Of a stretch of 64,000 nt of DNA, positions 27,110 through 34,841 are shown piece after piece. The position numbers were made by a program, and so were the translations under genes. The stretch lies in NCBI RefSeq assembly GCF_036226925.1, contig NZ_CP109031.1:7626001-7690000 (forward strand), read 5' to 3'. This DNA comes from Streptomyces sp. NBC_00659. GTDB lineage: Bacteria; Actinomycetota; Actinomycetes; Streptomycetales; Streptomycetaceae. The stretch's first letter is position 1. Each line of letters opens with the position of its first letter. Below the pieces are notes generated by a model. The model saw only the letters and a program-made list of their open reading frames with translations, ran no database searches and was not told the origin of the DNA.

Positions 27110-27943
27110 TCAGCCGATGTCGAACGTGGCCGGGTCGGGACCCAGCCGGCGGTCCTCGTTCAGTGCCGAGATCGCCGCGATGTCCTCGGTGTCCAGGGAG
27201 AAGTCGAAGACGGCGATGTTCTCCTTGATCCGGGTCGGTGTCACGGACTTCGGAATCACGACGTTGCCGAGCTGGAGGTGCCAGCGCAGGACGATCTGGG
27301 CCGGGGTGCGGCCGTGCTTCTGGGCGATGGCGACGATCGCCGGGACCTCCAGGAGGCCCTTGCCCTGGCCGAGCGGCGACCAGGCCTCGGTCGCGATGCC
27401 CTGCTCGGCGTGGAACTCGCGGGCCGCGCGCTGCTGGAGGTGCGGGTGCAGCTCGATCTGGTTGACGGCCGGGATGACGGACGTCTCCTCGATCAGCTTC
27501 GCCAGGTGCTCCGGCAGGAAGTTCGAGGTGCCGATGGCCTTGGCGCGACCGTCGGCGTAGATCTTCTCGAAGGCCTTGAACGTGTCGACGTACGTGCCCT
27601 TGGACGGCGTCGGCCAGTGGATCAGATACAGGTCGACGTAGTCCAGGCCGAGCTTGTCCAGCGAGGTGTCGAAGGCGCGCAGGGTGGAGTCGTAACCCTG
27701 GTCGCTGTTCCAGAGCTTGGTGGTGACGAAGAGCTCCTCGCGGGCGATGCCGGAGGTGTTGACGGCCTTGCCGGTGCCCTCTTCGTTGCCGTAGATCGCC
27801 GCAGTGTCGATGCTGCGGTACCCGGACTCCAGTGCGGTGGCGACCGCCCGCTCCGCCTCGTCGTCCGGCACCTGCCAGACGCCGAAGCCCAGCTGCGGCA
27901 TCTCGACGCCGTTGTTCAGGATGATCGGGGGGACCTTGCTCAC
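27110..27943 (-). CDS. Aldo/keto reductase
   Basis: 277 aa from GTG 27943, which is preceded by AAGGA; an ATG 17 codons upstream is possible but has weaker context. The AKR catalytic tetrad is complete: D46 (SIDTAAI), Y51 (YGNEEG), K76 (TTKLWNSD) and H109 (LIHWPTP). The NADPH-binding end IPKSVTPTRIKEN is present. It belongs to the 2,5-diketo-gluconate-reductase-like bacterial AKRs that reduce diverse aldehydes and ketones. Monocistronic: terminator behind, divergent distance to the ligase in front. Confidence 0.92.
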   Translation of the reverse strand: MSKVPPIILNNGVEMPQLGFGVWQVPDDEAERAVATALESGYRSIDTAAIYGNEEGTGKAVNTSGIAREELFVTTKLWNSDQGYDSTLRAFDTSLDKLGLDYVDLYLIHWPTPSKGTYVDTFKAFEKIYADGRAKAIGTSNFLPEHLAKLIEETSVIPAVNQIELHPHLQQRAAREFHAEQGIATEAWSPLGQGKGLLEVPAIVAIAQKHGRTPAQIVLRWHLQLGNVVIPKSVTPTRIKENIAVFDFSLDTEDIAAISALNEDRRLGPDPATFDIG

Positions 27944-28082
27944 GAGCTCTCGATCCTTCAGTCGTCGGGTGGTGTTCGTATGGTCAACGATCACGGGCCG
28001 TGATGCATTCCTGACCGGGCTCCGGGCACGGAGAATCGAAGATTGGCTGAAATAGTCCGATCAATCATGCCGACGCTTGCGC

Positions 28083-28104
28083 CGGAGACCGATGCGGGTC
28101 TCCG
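28083..28104 (-). terminator. Hairpin downstream of the acyl-CoA ligase gene
   Basis: CGGAGACC (28083-28090) pairs with GGTCTCCG (28097-28104) around a 6-nt loop, 28 nt beyond the ligase stop on the minus strand. Confidence 0.55.
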
Positions 28105-28131
28105 CGCGCCCGCCCCGCGGTCCACCCGGGG

Positions 28132-29958
28132 TCACGTCCGGTAGAGCGCCTCGACCTCGGCCGAGTACGCCTTCTCGATCGCCTTGCGCTTCAGCTTCAG
28201 GGACGGCGTCAGCAGGCCGTGTTCCTCGGTGAACTGGTTGGCCAGTATCCGGAACGTGCGGATCGACTCGGCCTGTGAGACCAGCGTGTTCGCGGCGACC
28301 ACGGCGCGCCGCACCTCGGTCTCCAGATCCGGGTCGCGCACCAGATCGCCGGCGGACAGCGGAGGCTTGCCGCGCATGTGGAGCCAGTGCTCGACGGCCT
28401 CGGAGTCGAGGGTGACGAGCGCGGCGATGTAGGGCCGGTCGTTGCCGACCACTATGCATTGCGCGACCAGCGGATGGTCCCGCACCCGCTCCTCCAGCAC
28501 GCCCGGCGAGACGCTCTTGCCGCCGGAGGTCACCAGGATCTCCTTCTTGCGACCGGTGATCGTGAGGTAGCCGTCCTCGTCCAGGGACCCGAGATCCCCG
28601 GTGGCCAGCCAGCCGTCGTGCAGGGTGGCGTCGGTGGCCTTGTCGTTGTTCAGGTAGCCCTGGAACACGTTGCCGCCGCTCAGCCAGATCTCGCCGTCGT
28701 CCGCGATGTGCACGGTGGTGCCGGGGATCGCCTGCCCGACGGTGCCGAACCGGGTGAGCTCGGGCGGGTTGGCGGTGGCGGCGGCCGTGGACTCGGTGAG
28801 CCCGTACCCCTCGTAGATGGTGACACCGGCGCCCGCGAAGAACAGCCCGAGCCGCCGGTCCATCGCCGAACCGCCCGACATCGCGTGCCTGACCCGGCCG
28901 CCCATCGCGGCCCGCACCTTGGCGTAGACGAGCTTGTCGAAGACCTGGTGCTGCATGCGCAGGCCCGCCGAGGGGCCCGGACCGGTGCCCCACGCCTTGG
29001 ACTCGACGGCGTCCGCGTAGCGCACGGCAATGTCCACGGCCTTCTCGAAGGGGGCGGACCTGCCCTCCTTCTCGGCCTTGCGGCGCGCGGCGTTGAAGAC
29101 CTTCTCGAAGATGTACGGCACGGCCAGGAAGAAGGTGGGCCGGAAGGCGGCGAGGTCCGGCAGCAGCGCGGACGCGTTGAGCTGGGGCTGGTGCCCGAAC
29201 TTGACCCGCCCGCGGAACGCGGCGATCTGCACCATCCGTCCGAAGACGTGCGCGAGCGGCAGGAACAGCAGGGTGGTCGCCTCGTCGCCGCGCTTGGAGT
29301 GGAACACGGGTTCCCAGCGCTCGATGACGGTGTCCGCCTCGAACATGAAGTTCGCGTGCGAGATGACGCAGCCCTTGGGGCGTCCTGTCGTGCCGGAGGT
29401 GTAGATGATCGTCGCGATGGATTCGGGGGTGACCGCGCGGCGGTGCCGGTGGACGACCTCGTCGTCTATGTGCGCACCCGCCTCGTACAGCTCGTGCACC
29501 GCGCCCACGTCGAGCTGCCACAGCTTGTGCAGCTGGGGCAGCCGGTCGACGACCGTGGCGACGGTCATCGCGTGGTCCTCGTGCTCCACCATGACCGCCG
29601 ACACCTGCGCGTCGTGCAGCATCCAGAAGACCTGCTCGGCCGAGGAGGTGGGGTAGATGGGCACGACCTGGGCGCCGATCGTCCACAGGGCGAAGTCGAA
29701 GAGGGTCCACTCGTAGCGGGTGGGGCACATGATGGCGACCCGGTCGCCGAAGCGGATGCCCTGGGACAGCATGCCCTTGGCCAGCGCCAGGACCTCGTCC
29801 CGGAACTCGGCCGAGGTGACGTCGCGCCACTGTCCCTGCTCGTCCTTGCGGCCGAGGGCGACGTGGAGCGGGTCCACCTGGGCATACTCGAACACGACGT
29901 CGGCCAGGCCGCCCACCGGCGGCGCCGACGCCAACGGGGGGTTGGTGAACTCGCGCAA
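28132..29958 (-). CDS. Long-chain fatty-acid--CoA ligase (AMP-forming)
   Basis: 608 aa. The TTG at 29958 is chosen because GAGGAG lies six bases upstream; no ATG or GTG fits. The AMP-binding P-loop YTSGTTGRPKG is at residues 186-196, then GYGLTESTAA, WLATGDLGSLDEDGYL and the hinge TGRKKEILVTSGGKSVSP. The layout is that of the FAA1-like bacterial FadD15 group, which activates long-chain fatty acids to acyl-CoA in two steps via acyl-adenylate. A 16-bp inverted repeat at 30106-30121 in the promoter region is a candidate regulator site. Confidence 0.92.
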   Translation of the reverse strand: MREFTNPPLASAPPVGGLADVVFEYAQVDPLHVALGRKDEQGQWRDVTSAEFRDEVLALAKGMLSQGIRFGDRVAIMCPTRYEWTLFDFALWTIGAQVVPIYPTSSAEQVFWMLHDAQVSAVMVEHEDHAMTVATVVDRLPQLHKLWQLDVGAVHELYEAGAHIDDEVVHRHRRAVTPESIATIIYTSGTTGRPKGCVISHANFMFEADTVIERWEPVFHSKRGDEATTLLFLPLAHVFGRMVQIAAFRGRVKFGHQPQLNASALLPDLAAFRPTFFLAVPYIFEKVFNAARRKAEKEGRSAPFEKAVDIAVRYADAVESKAWGTGPGPSAGLRMQHQVFDKLVYAKVRAAMGGRVRHAMSGGSAMDRRLGLFFAGAGVTIYEGYGLTESTAAATANPPELTRFGTVGQAIPGTTVHIADDGEIWLSGGNVFQGYLNNDKATDATLHDGWLATGDLGSLDEDGYLTITGRKKEILVTSGGKSVSPGVLEERVRDHPLVAQCIVVGNDRPYIAALVTLDSEAVEHWLHMRGKPPLSAGDLVRDPDLETEVRRAVVAANTLVSQAESIRTFRILANQFTEEHGLLTPSLKLKRKAIEKAYSAEVEALYRT

Positions 29959-30105
29959 TACCGCTCCTCGTGGCCTCCGCACAGCGCCGTGAAAGCTACC
30001 CCACCACGCGAGCGGACGGGAGGGGCCTCGAACCGCCGACGGGTGCGGCGTCCGCACAGGTCAGCCACGGAAATGCCGCACAAGGGGAAGGGTCGGACAG
30101 AATCC

Positions 30106-30121
30106 CTTACGGTTCCGTAGG
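30106..30121. promoter_or_regulatory. Inverted repeat upstream of the acyl-CoA ligase
   Basis: CTTACGG-TT-CCGTAGG, 7-bp arms with one mismatch, in an unusually AT-rich stretch about 150 bp upstream of the ligase start. TetR-family regulators of lipid genes often bind sites of this shape; the regulator is not in the window. Confidence 0.4.
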
Positions 30122-30223
30122 TTTCGAGTCCGTAATCTCCACGGAATCGCTACGTCCGGGAACAGGGATCCGGCGTCACGGAGCATCGATTCGGAATGTC
30201 TGATTCCGGGCTGTCGGGCCGCC

Positions 30224-30340
30224 TGGATCGGGTGATCGGGGCTGCCCGGACCGGGCGATCCGGGCCGTCGGAACGGGGTGATCCGACCTCCGGGACCGGG
30301 CGATCCGCCCGGCTACGCGGGACCGGGCGACCGGTGCTCC
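30224..30340. repeat. Imperfect tandem repeat, about five units of 22-28 bp
   Basis: Units centred on GGACCGGGCGATCCG recur with drift (GATCGGGTGATCGGG, AACGGGGTGATCCGA, GACCGGGCGACCGG). The repeat lies in the intergenic stretch between the ligase promoter and the IS remnant. No gene is seen here. Confidence 0.55.
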
Positions 30341-30357
30341 TGGGGCCTGTGTCGAAT

Positions 30358-30440
30358 GTGCTGGTCACGGCCACTCGTCGATGGCCCTGAAGAGGACGTT
30401 GCCTCGTAGCGGGATCGCAAGCCTGTGCAGATGGCCGGTT
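30358..30440 (-). mobile_element. Remnant of an IS5-type transposase C-terminus
   Basis: Read on the minus strand, the last codons translate as LAIPLRGNVLFRAIDEWP followed by TGA, matching the end of the IS remnant at 32365-32666 (LAVRYEATVPVAAVNEWL). After the stop both copies share GTGCTGGTCAC-GCCACTCG (plus strand) with one difference. Only this terminal scrap survives. Confidence 0.5.
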
Positions 30441-30453
30441 CCCGAGGGCACGG

Positions 30454-31416
30454 TCAGGACTGGTCCGCCACGGCGGCGGTGAAACGCGCCACGACCGCCG
30501 CGACCGCGGCACGCAGTTCCTCCCCGCCTTCGACGCGGAAGGCGAACGGCACCCTCGCCAGCCATTCCTGCGCGTACATGTCCGGGTTGCGGGTGCTGCC
30601 AACCAGCACGCATCCGTCCCCCAAGGGCTCGAGCCGCCCCATGGGCGGCAGGATCCACGGGGCCACCTCGGTCAGGGGAGCGTCGAACACCACGCGGGTG
30701 GCGAACTCCCATCCGATGCCCAGGTTCTCCTCGAGCACCGCGACCGGGTCGAGGCCCTTGGGCGGCTCGAAACCGTGCTCGGTCGGCCGGACCGCGTGGA
30801 CCCGGTCGACCCGGTAGGTGCGGATCGCGTCCACACGATGGGAATGGCACAGCAAGTACCAGCGCCCGTAGCGGACGACGATGGACCAGGGATCCACCTC
30901 CGCCTCCCACTCGTTGCCGGCCTCGCTGCGGTACGTGACCGACACGCGGCGCCGAGTCGCGACGGCGTCGACGAGTTCGCTGGTGATGGCCGGATCGGGG
31001 CGGGCCGAGTACGGGTCCGCTGCGGCCGACGCGTACTCCCGCAGCATTGCCGCCTGTTGGCCGACATTCTCCGGAAGCGCCTTGACGACCTTGCCCAGGG
31101 CGGTGCCGACCAGGTCGTCGGTGTCGGCCGCGGTCGGCTGGCCGCTGAGTACCGCCATCACCAGGCCGAGGGCCTCGGACTGCGTGAAGTGCACAGGGGG
31201 CAGCCTCGTCCCGCGCCCCAGCCGGTACCCGCCATGCGGCCCCCGGGCCGACTCCACGGGGATGCCGGCCTCTCGGAGGATCCCGATGTACCGGCGCGCG
31301 GCTCGCTCCGTGACACCCAGCCGCACGGCGAGTTCGCCGGCTGTCGTACCGGGGCGGGTCTGGAGGATCTCCAGGGCGCGCAGCGCACGCGCGGTGGGGC
31401 TGAGATCGTTCGACAC
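30454..31416 (-). CDS. YafY-type WYL-domain transcriptional regulator
   Basis: 320 aa from GTG 31416. Winged HTH at the N-terminus (TTAGELAVRLGVTERAARRY), GPHGGYRLGRGTRLPP hinge, WYL domain with WSIVVRYGRWYLLCHSH and TYRVDRVHAVRP, then a WCX-like tail. There is no clear Shine-Dalgarno sequence, and TAGCCT ends six bases before the start, so the transcript may be leaderless. Divergent from the alpha/beta hydrolase at 31636 with 219 bp between, a typical arrangement for these regulators and their target. The pair is enclosed by two decayed IS5-type ends. Confidence 0.85.
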   Translation of the reverse strand: MSNDLSPTARALRALEILQTRPGTTAGELAVRLGVTERAARRYIGILREAGIPVESARGPHGGYRLGRGTRLPPVHFTQSEALGLVMAVLSGQPTAADTDDLVGTALGKVVKALPENVGQQAAMLREYASAAADPYSARPDPAITSELVDAVATRRRVSVTYRSEAGNEWEAEVDPWSIVVRYGRWYLLCHSHRVDAIRTYRVDRVHAVRPTEHGFEPPKGLDPVAVLEENLGIGWEFATRVVFDAPLTEVAPWILPPMGRLEPLGDGCVLVGSTRNPDMYAQEWLARVPFAFRVEGGEELRAAVAAVVARFTAAVADQS

Positions 31417-31635
31417 GGGAGCAGGCTAATCCGCTCCGCCGAGCTCCACGGCCAAAAGGAGTCCGAGGCTTCGCCCGTGACCCGTGGGGCGAGGGCGACC
31501 GGGTCTGGTTTCCCTACGTGGACCGCCACCGGACTTCGCCCAGGACGCTCGGGTGATCGCCGGATAAACCGGCAGCAGATTGTCCGGATCTCCTCCTACG
31601 GTGACATCCATGAAGCTGGAGAAGGGGAACTGACC

Positions 31636-32322
31636 ATGGACATCCTGCTCATCGGCGGCCTGTGGCTGAACGGATCCGTGTGGGACCGCGTCGCGTCCGC
31701 GCTGGAGCCGCTCGGCCATCGCCCCGTGCCGCTCACCCTCCCGGGCCAGGGGGACGGCTCCGTATCCGCCACGCTCGACGACCAGGTGGAGGCGGTGCTC
31801 GCCGCTGTGGACGCGGCGTCCGGCAAGCCCATGGTGGTGGGGCATTCCGCCGCCTGCACGCTGGCCTGGCTGGCCGCCGATCTGCGGCCGGAGCGGCTGG
31901 CCAAGGTCGCCCTCATCGGCGGTTTCCCGACCGCCGACGGCCAGCCGTACGCCGACTTTTTCGAGGTGCGAGACGACGTCATGCCCTTCCCTGGCTGGGG
32001 CCCGTTCGAGGGGCCCGACGCCGCCGACCTCGACGAGGGGGCCAGGCGAGAGTTGGCGGCTGCCGCGATCCCCGTGCCCGCAGGCGTGGCCAAAGGAGTG
32101 GTACGGCTGACAGACGAACGGAGGTTCGACATCCCGGTCGTGGTCGTATGTCCGGAGTTCACGCCCGCGCAAGCGCAGGAGTCGATCAATGCCGGCGACG
32201 TCCCGGAGCTCGCCCGGGCCAAGCACGTCGACTTCGCCGACATCGACTCCGGCCACTGGCCCATGATCACCCAGCCTGCCGAGCTGGCCCGGATTCTGGC
32301 TGCGGCAGCCAACGCGGCCTGA
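31636..32322 (+). CDS. Alpha/beta hydrolase
   Basis: 228 aa, ATG 31636 with GAGAAGGGG upstream. Starts MDILLIGGLWLNGSVWD, the first strand and oxyanion region. The nucleophile elbow is VVGHSAACT with S71, and the catalytic His is H207 in DSGHWPM; the acid residue probably lies near VVCPEF. It resembles small esterases or haloperoxidase-like hydrolases of unknown substrate. It is probably regulated by the divergent WYL protein. The gene ends 43 bp before the IS5-type remnant. Confidence 0.85.
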   Translation: MDILLIGGLWLNGSVWDRVASALEPLGHRPVPLTLPGQGDGSVSATLDDQVEAVLAAVDAASGKPMVVGHSAACTLAWLAADLRPERLAKVALIGGFPTADGQPYADFFEVRDDVMPFPGWGPFEGPDAADLDEGARRELAAAAIPVPAGVAKGVVRLTDERRFDIPVVVVCPEFTPAQAQESINAGDVPELARAKHVDFADIDSGHWPMITQPAELARILAAAANAA

Positions 32323-32364
32323 CGGGGGAATTACCGGGCACGAGCAAGACCCTGGGTGTGCTGG

Positions 32365-32666
32365 TCACAGCCACTCGTTGACGGCCGCCACCGGAACCGT
32401 CGCCTCGTAGCGCACCGCGAGCTTGCCGCATCTGGTGGCCACGGCGCGGTGACGCTTGAGGCGATTGATACCGCATTCGACGGCGTGGCGCTCGCGGCAG
32501 TCGGCCTTGTCGAACGTCGGTGGCCGACCGCCGCGGGAGCCGAGCCTGCGGCGGTCGGCCAGTTGGTCGACCTTGTTCGCAATGGTGCAGCGGATCCCGC
32601 GTCTGTGCAGGTAGGCGCGGTTCTTCCGGGACGAGTACGCCCTGTCGGCGCGGACGCGGCAAAGCC
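32365..32666 (-). mobile_element. C-terminal fragment of an IS5-family transposase
   Basis: About 100 codons on the minus strand, from VRADRAYSSRKNRAYL through IRCTIANKVDQ, GSRGGRPPTFDKADCRERH and AVECGINRLKRHRAVATR to VNEWL and TGA at 32365. This is the end of a DDE transposase of the IS5 group, including the E of the catalytic triad (HAVECGINRLK). There is no start: the fragment abuts the stop of the LysR gene at 32667, so the 5' two-thirds has been lost. No intact inverted repeat was found. Confidence 0.75.
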
Positions 32667-33539
32667 CTAGGGCTGCTGTCCCCGATGCAGCCGGTCCCCG
32701 CCCGCGAGGATCGCCGTGGCGAGCGCGTCCGCGGCGTCCTGCGCGGACGGCCGCCGTCGGCCGTGCACCAGTACGAAGTCGACCTCGCCGAGCTCCGGGA
32801 GTCCCGCCCGCTCCGGCACCCGGACCAGGCCGGGCGGCACCAGCCCCCGCGAGTGGGCCATCACGCCGAGGCCCGCGCGGGCCGCCGCGATCAGGCCGTT
32901 CAGGCTGCCGCTGGTGCAGGCGACGCGCCACGGCCGGCCCTGGCGCTCCAGCGCCTCGAGGGCGAGCGCCCGGGTGATGCCCGGGGGCGGGTAGACGATC
33001 AGCGGGACCGGGCGGTCCGGGTCGAGCCGGAGCCGCTGGGCGCCGATCCACACGAGACGGTCGTGCCAGACGAGCTCGCCGCGCGGGTCCTCGGGCCGCC
33101 GCTTCGCCAGCACCAGATCGAGATGCCCGGCGGCGAGCTGTTCGTGGAGGGTGCCGGACAGCTCGACCGTCAGCTCCAGGTCCACCTCGGGGTGGTCGGT
33201 CCTGAACCCCTCCAGAATCTCCGGCAGCCGGGTCAGCACGAAGTCCTCGGACGCGCCGAAGCGCAGCCGGCCCCGCAGCCGGGTCCCGGCGAAGAACGCC
33301 GTCGCCTGTTCCTGCACCTCCAGGATCCGCCGCGCGAACCCGAGCATCGCCTCACCGTCCTCCGTGAGCTCGACGGAGTGGGTGTCGCGGGAGAAGAACT
33401 GCCGTCCGGCGGCGTCCTCCAGCCGGCGCACGTGCTGGCTGACCGTGGACTGGCGCACCCCCAGCCGCCTGGCGGCCTGGGTGAAGCTCAGCGTCTGGGC
33501 CACCGCCAGGAACGTACGCAGCTGGGAAGGGTCGTACAC
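32667..33539 (-). CDS. LysR-family transcriptional regulator
   Basis: 290 aa from GTG 33539, preceded by GTGGGGG. HTH at residues about 18-37 (FTQAARRLGVRQSTVSQHVR), then the periplasmic-binding-like effector domain (RGRLRFGASEDFVLTRLPE). Divergent from a BASS-type transporter gene at 33684 and presumably its regulator. A palindrome TATCGCGATA lies 11 bp upstream of the start. The 3' end is joined to an IS5-type fragment, but the protein is full length for the family. Confidence 0.88.
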   Translation of the reverse strand: MYDPSQLRTFLAVAQTLSFTQAARRLGVRQSTVSQHVRRLEDAAGRQFFSRDTHSVELTEDGEAMLGFARRILEVQEQATAFFAGTRLRGRLRFGASEDFVLTRLPEILEGFRTDHPEVDLELTVELSGTLHEQLAAGHLDLVLAKRRPEDPRGELVWHDRLVWIGAQRLRLDPDRPVPLIVYPPPGITRALALEALERQGRPWRVACTSGSLNGLIAAARAGLGVMAHSRGLVPPGLVRVPERAGLPELGEVDFVLVHGRRRPSAQDAADALATAILAGGDRLHRGQQP

Positions 33540-33544
33540 GCCCC

Positions 33545-33563
33545 CACGTTATCGCGATACGTG
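33545..33563. promoter_or_regulatory. Palindrome between LysR and transporter genes
   Basis: CACG-T-TATCGCGATA-CGTG: a perfect 10-bp core at 33550-33559 flanked by CACG/CGTG with one offset base. It is close to the LysR start and 120 bp upstream of the transporter; candidate LysR box. Confidence 0.5.
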
Positions 33564-33683
33564 ATGACAGTCAGAGCGGTATGACGGATTCCCGATCACG
33601 CCCCGGAAGGGGACGATGGAGAGGGCACGATCCGCCGATGACGATCACCCGCACCGAACCGAGCAACCGAGCAGTGGAGCACC

Positions 33684-34799
33684 GTGAAACGCCTGAAGTG
33701 GCCGAGCTGGATACCGGTCGACCCCTACATCCTGCTGCTGCTCGGGACCGTCGGTCTCGCCGCCCTGTTCCCGGCGAGCGGCGGGGCGGCGGATGTCGCC
33801 TCGGGCGCGTCCACGGCGGCCATCGCCTTCCTCTTCTTCCTGTACGGCGCACGCCTGTCCACCCGTGAGGCGATGGACGGCCTCAAACACTGGCGGCTGC
33901 ACGGTACGGTCCTGATCTGCACCTTCGTGGTGTTCCCACTGCTCGGGCTCGCCGCCCGCGGCCTGGAGCCGGTGTTCCTGACCCACGACCTCTACACCGG
34001 CCTCCTCTTCCTCACGCTCGTCCCCTCGACCATCCAGTCCTCCATCGCCTTCACCTCGATCGCCCGTGGCAACGTGCCCGCCGCCATCTGCGCGGGGTCC
34101 TTCTCGTCGCTCGCGGGCATCGTCATCACCCCGCTGCTCGCCGCCCTCCTCCTCGGCAACAGCGGCGGCGGCTTCTCCACGGACTCGGTCGTCAGGATCG
34201 TGCTGCAACTGCTGGTGCCGTTCCTGGCCGGACAACTGCTGCGCCCCTGGGTCGGCCCCTTCATCACCCGCCACAAGAAGGTCCTCGGCTATGTCGACCG
34301 CGGTTCGATCCTGCTCGTCGTCTACACCGCGTTCAGCGAGGGCATGGTGCAGGGCATCTGGAGCCAGGTCAGCGTCGCCCGGCTGGCGGGGCTCCTCGTC
34401 GTGGAGGCGCTGCTGCTCGGCGTGATGCTCCTGCTGACCTGGTACGGCGCGAAGGCCCTGCGCTTCAACCGGGAGGACCGGATCGCCATCCAGTTCGCCG
34501 GGTCCAAGAAGTCGCTGGCCTCGGGGCTGCCCATGGCCGGGGTCCTGTTCGGCGCCCACGCCTCCCTCGCCGTGCTCCCGTTGATGCTCTTCCACCAGAT
34601 GCAGCTCATGGTGTGCGCGGTGATCGCCAAACGCCGGGCCCGTGATCCCGAGGTGAGCGGCCGGCCCGGCCCGGACGAGCCGTCCGGTACCGGGGGCGCG
34701 ACGGGTACCGGAGGCACGGCCGGAGGAGCGGGCCGAGCCCCCGGCCCGGCCCGCTCCTCCGGGTCCCTGCTCTCCCCGGTCGCGACGACGGGACGTTAG
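33684..34799 (+). CDS. Bile acid:sodium symporter family (BASS/SBF-like) transporter
   Basis: 371 aa, GTG 33684. About nine to ten hydrophobic helices, starting PSWIPVDPYILLLLGTVGLA. Family hallmarks are FLYGARLSTREAMDGLKHW in helix 2-3, TLVPSTIQSSIAFTSIARGN with the crossover helix, and QFAGSKKSLASGLPMAGVLF in the second repeat. This is the SBF_like branch (YfeH/RCH1 type) that imports organic anions with sodium. The last 60 residues are a Gly/Pro/Thr-rich cytoplasmic tail. Divergent LysR is the likely regulator; the substrate is unknown. Confidence 0.88.
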   Translation: MKRLKWPSWIPVDPYILLLLGTVGLAALFPASGGAADVASGASTAAIAFLFFLYGARLSTREAMDGLKHWRLHGTVLICTFVVFPLLGLAARGLEPVFLTHDLYTGLLFLTLVPSTIQSSIAFTSIARGNVPAAICAGSFSSLAGIVITPLLAALLLGNSGGGFSTDSVVRIVLQLLVPFLAGQLLRPWVGPFITRHKKVLGYVDRGSILLVVYTAFSEGMVQGIWSQVSVARLAGLLVVEALLLGVMLLLTWYGAKALRFNREDRIAIQFAGSKKSLASGLPMAGVLFGAHASLAVLPLMLFHQMQLMVCAVIAKRRARDPEVSGRPGPDEPSGTGGATGTGGTAGGAGRAPGPARSSGSLLSPVATTGR

Positions 34800-34841
34800 T
34801 GCCCCGGCAGCGGGTGGGCGGGGGCCGGGTGGGCAGAGGGC

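Noticed and set aside
28132..30057. ATG at 30057 as start of the acyl-CoA ligase
   Set aside because: The extra 33 residues are Arg/Pro-rich and unlike the family, while TTG 29958 has GAGGAG at the right distance.
30224..30340. Possible CRISPR array in the repeated GGGCGATCCG region
   Set aside because: Units are imperfect, adjacent without spacers of constant length, and no cas genes are present.
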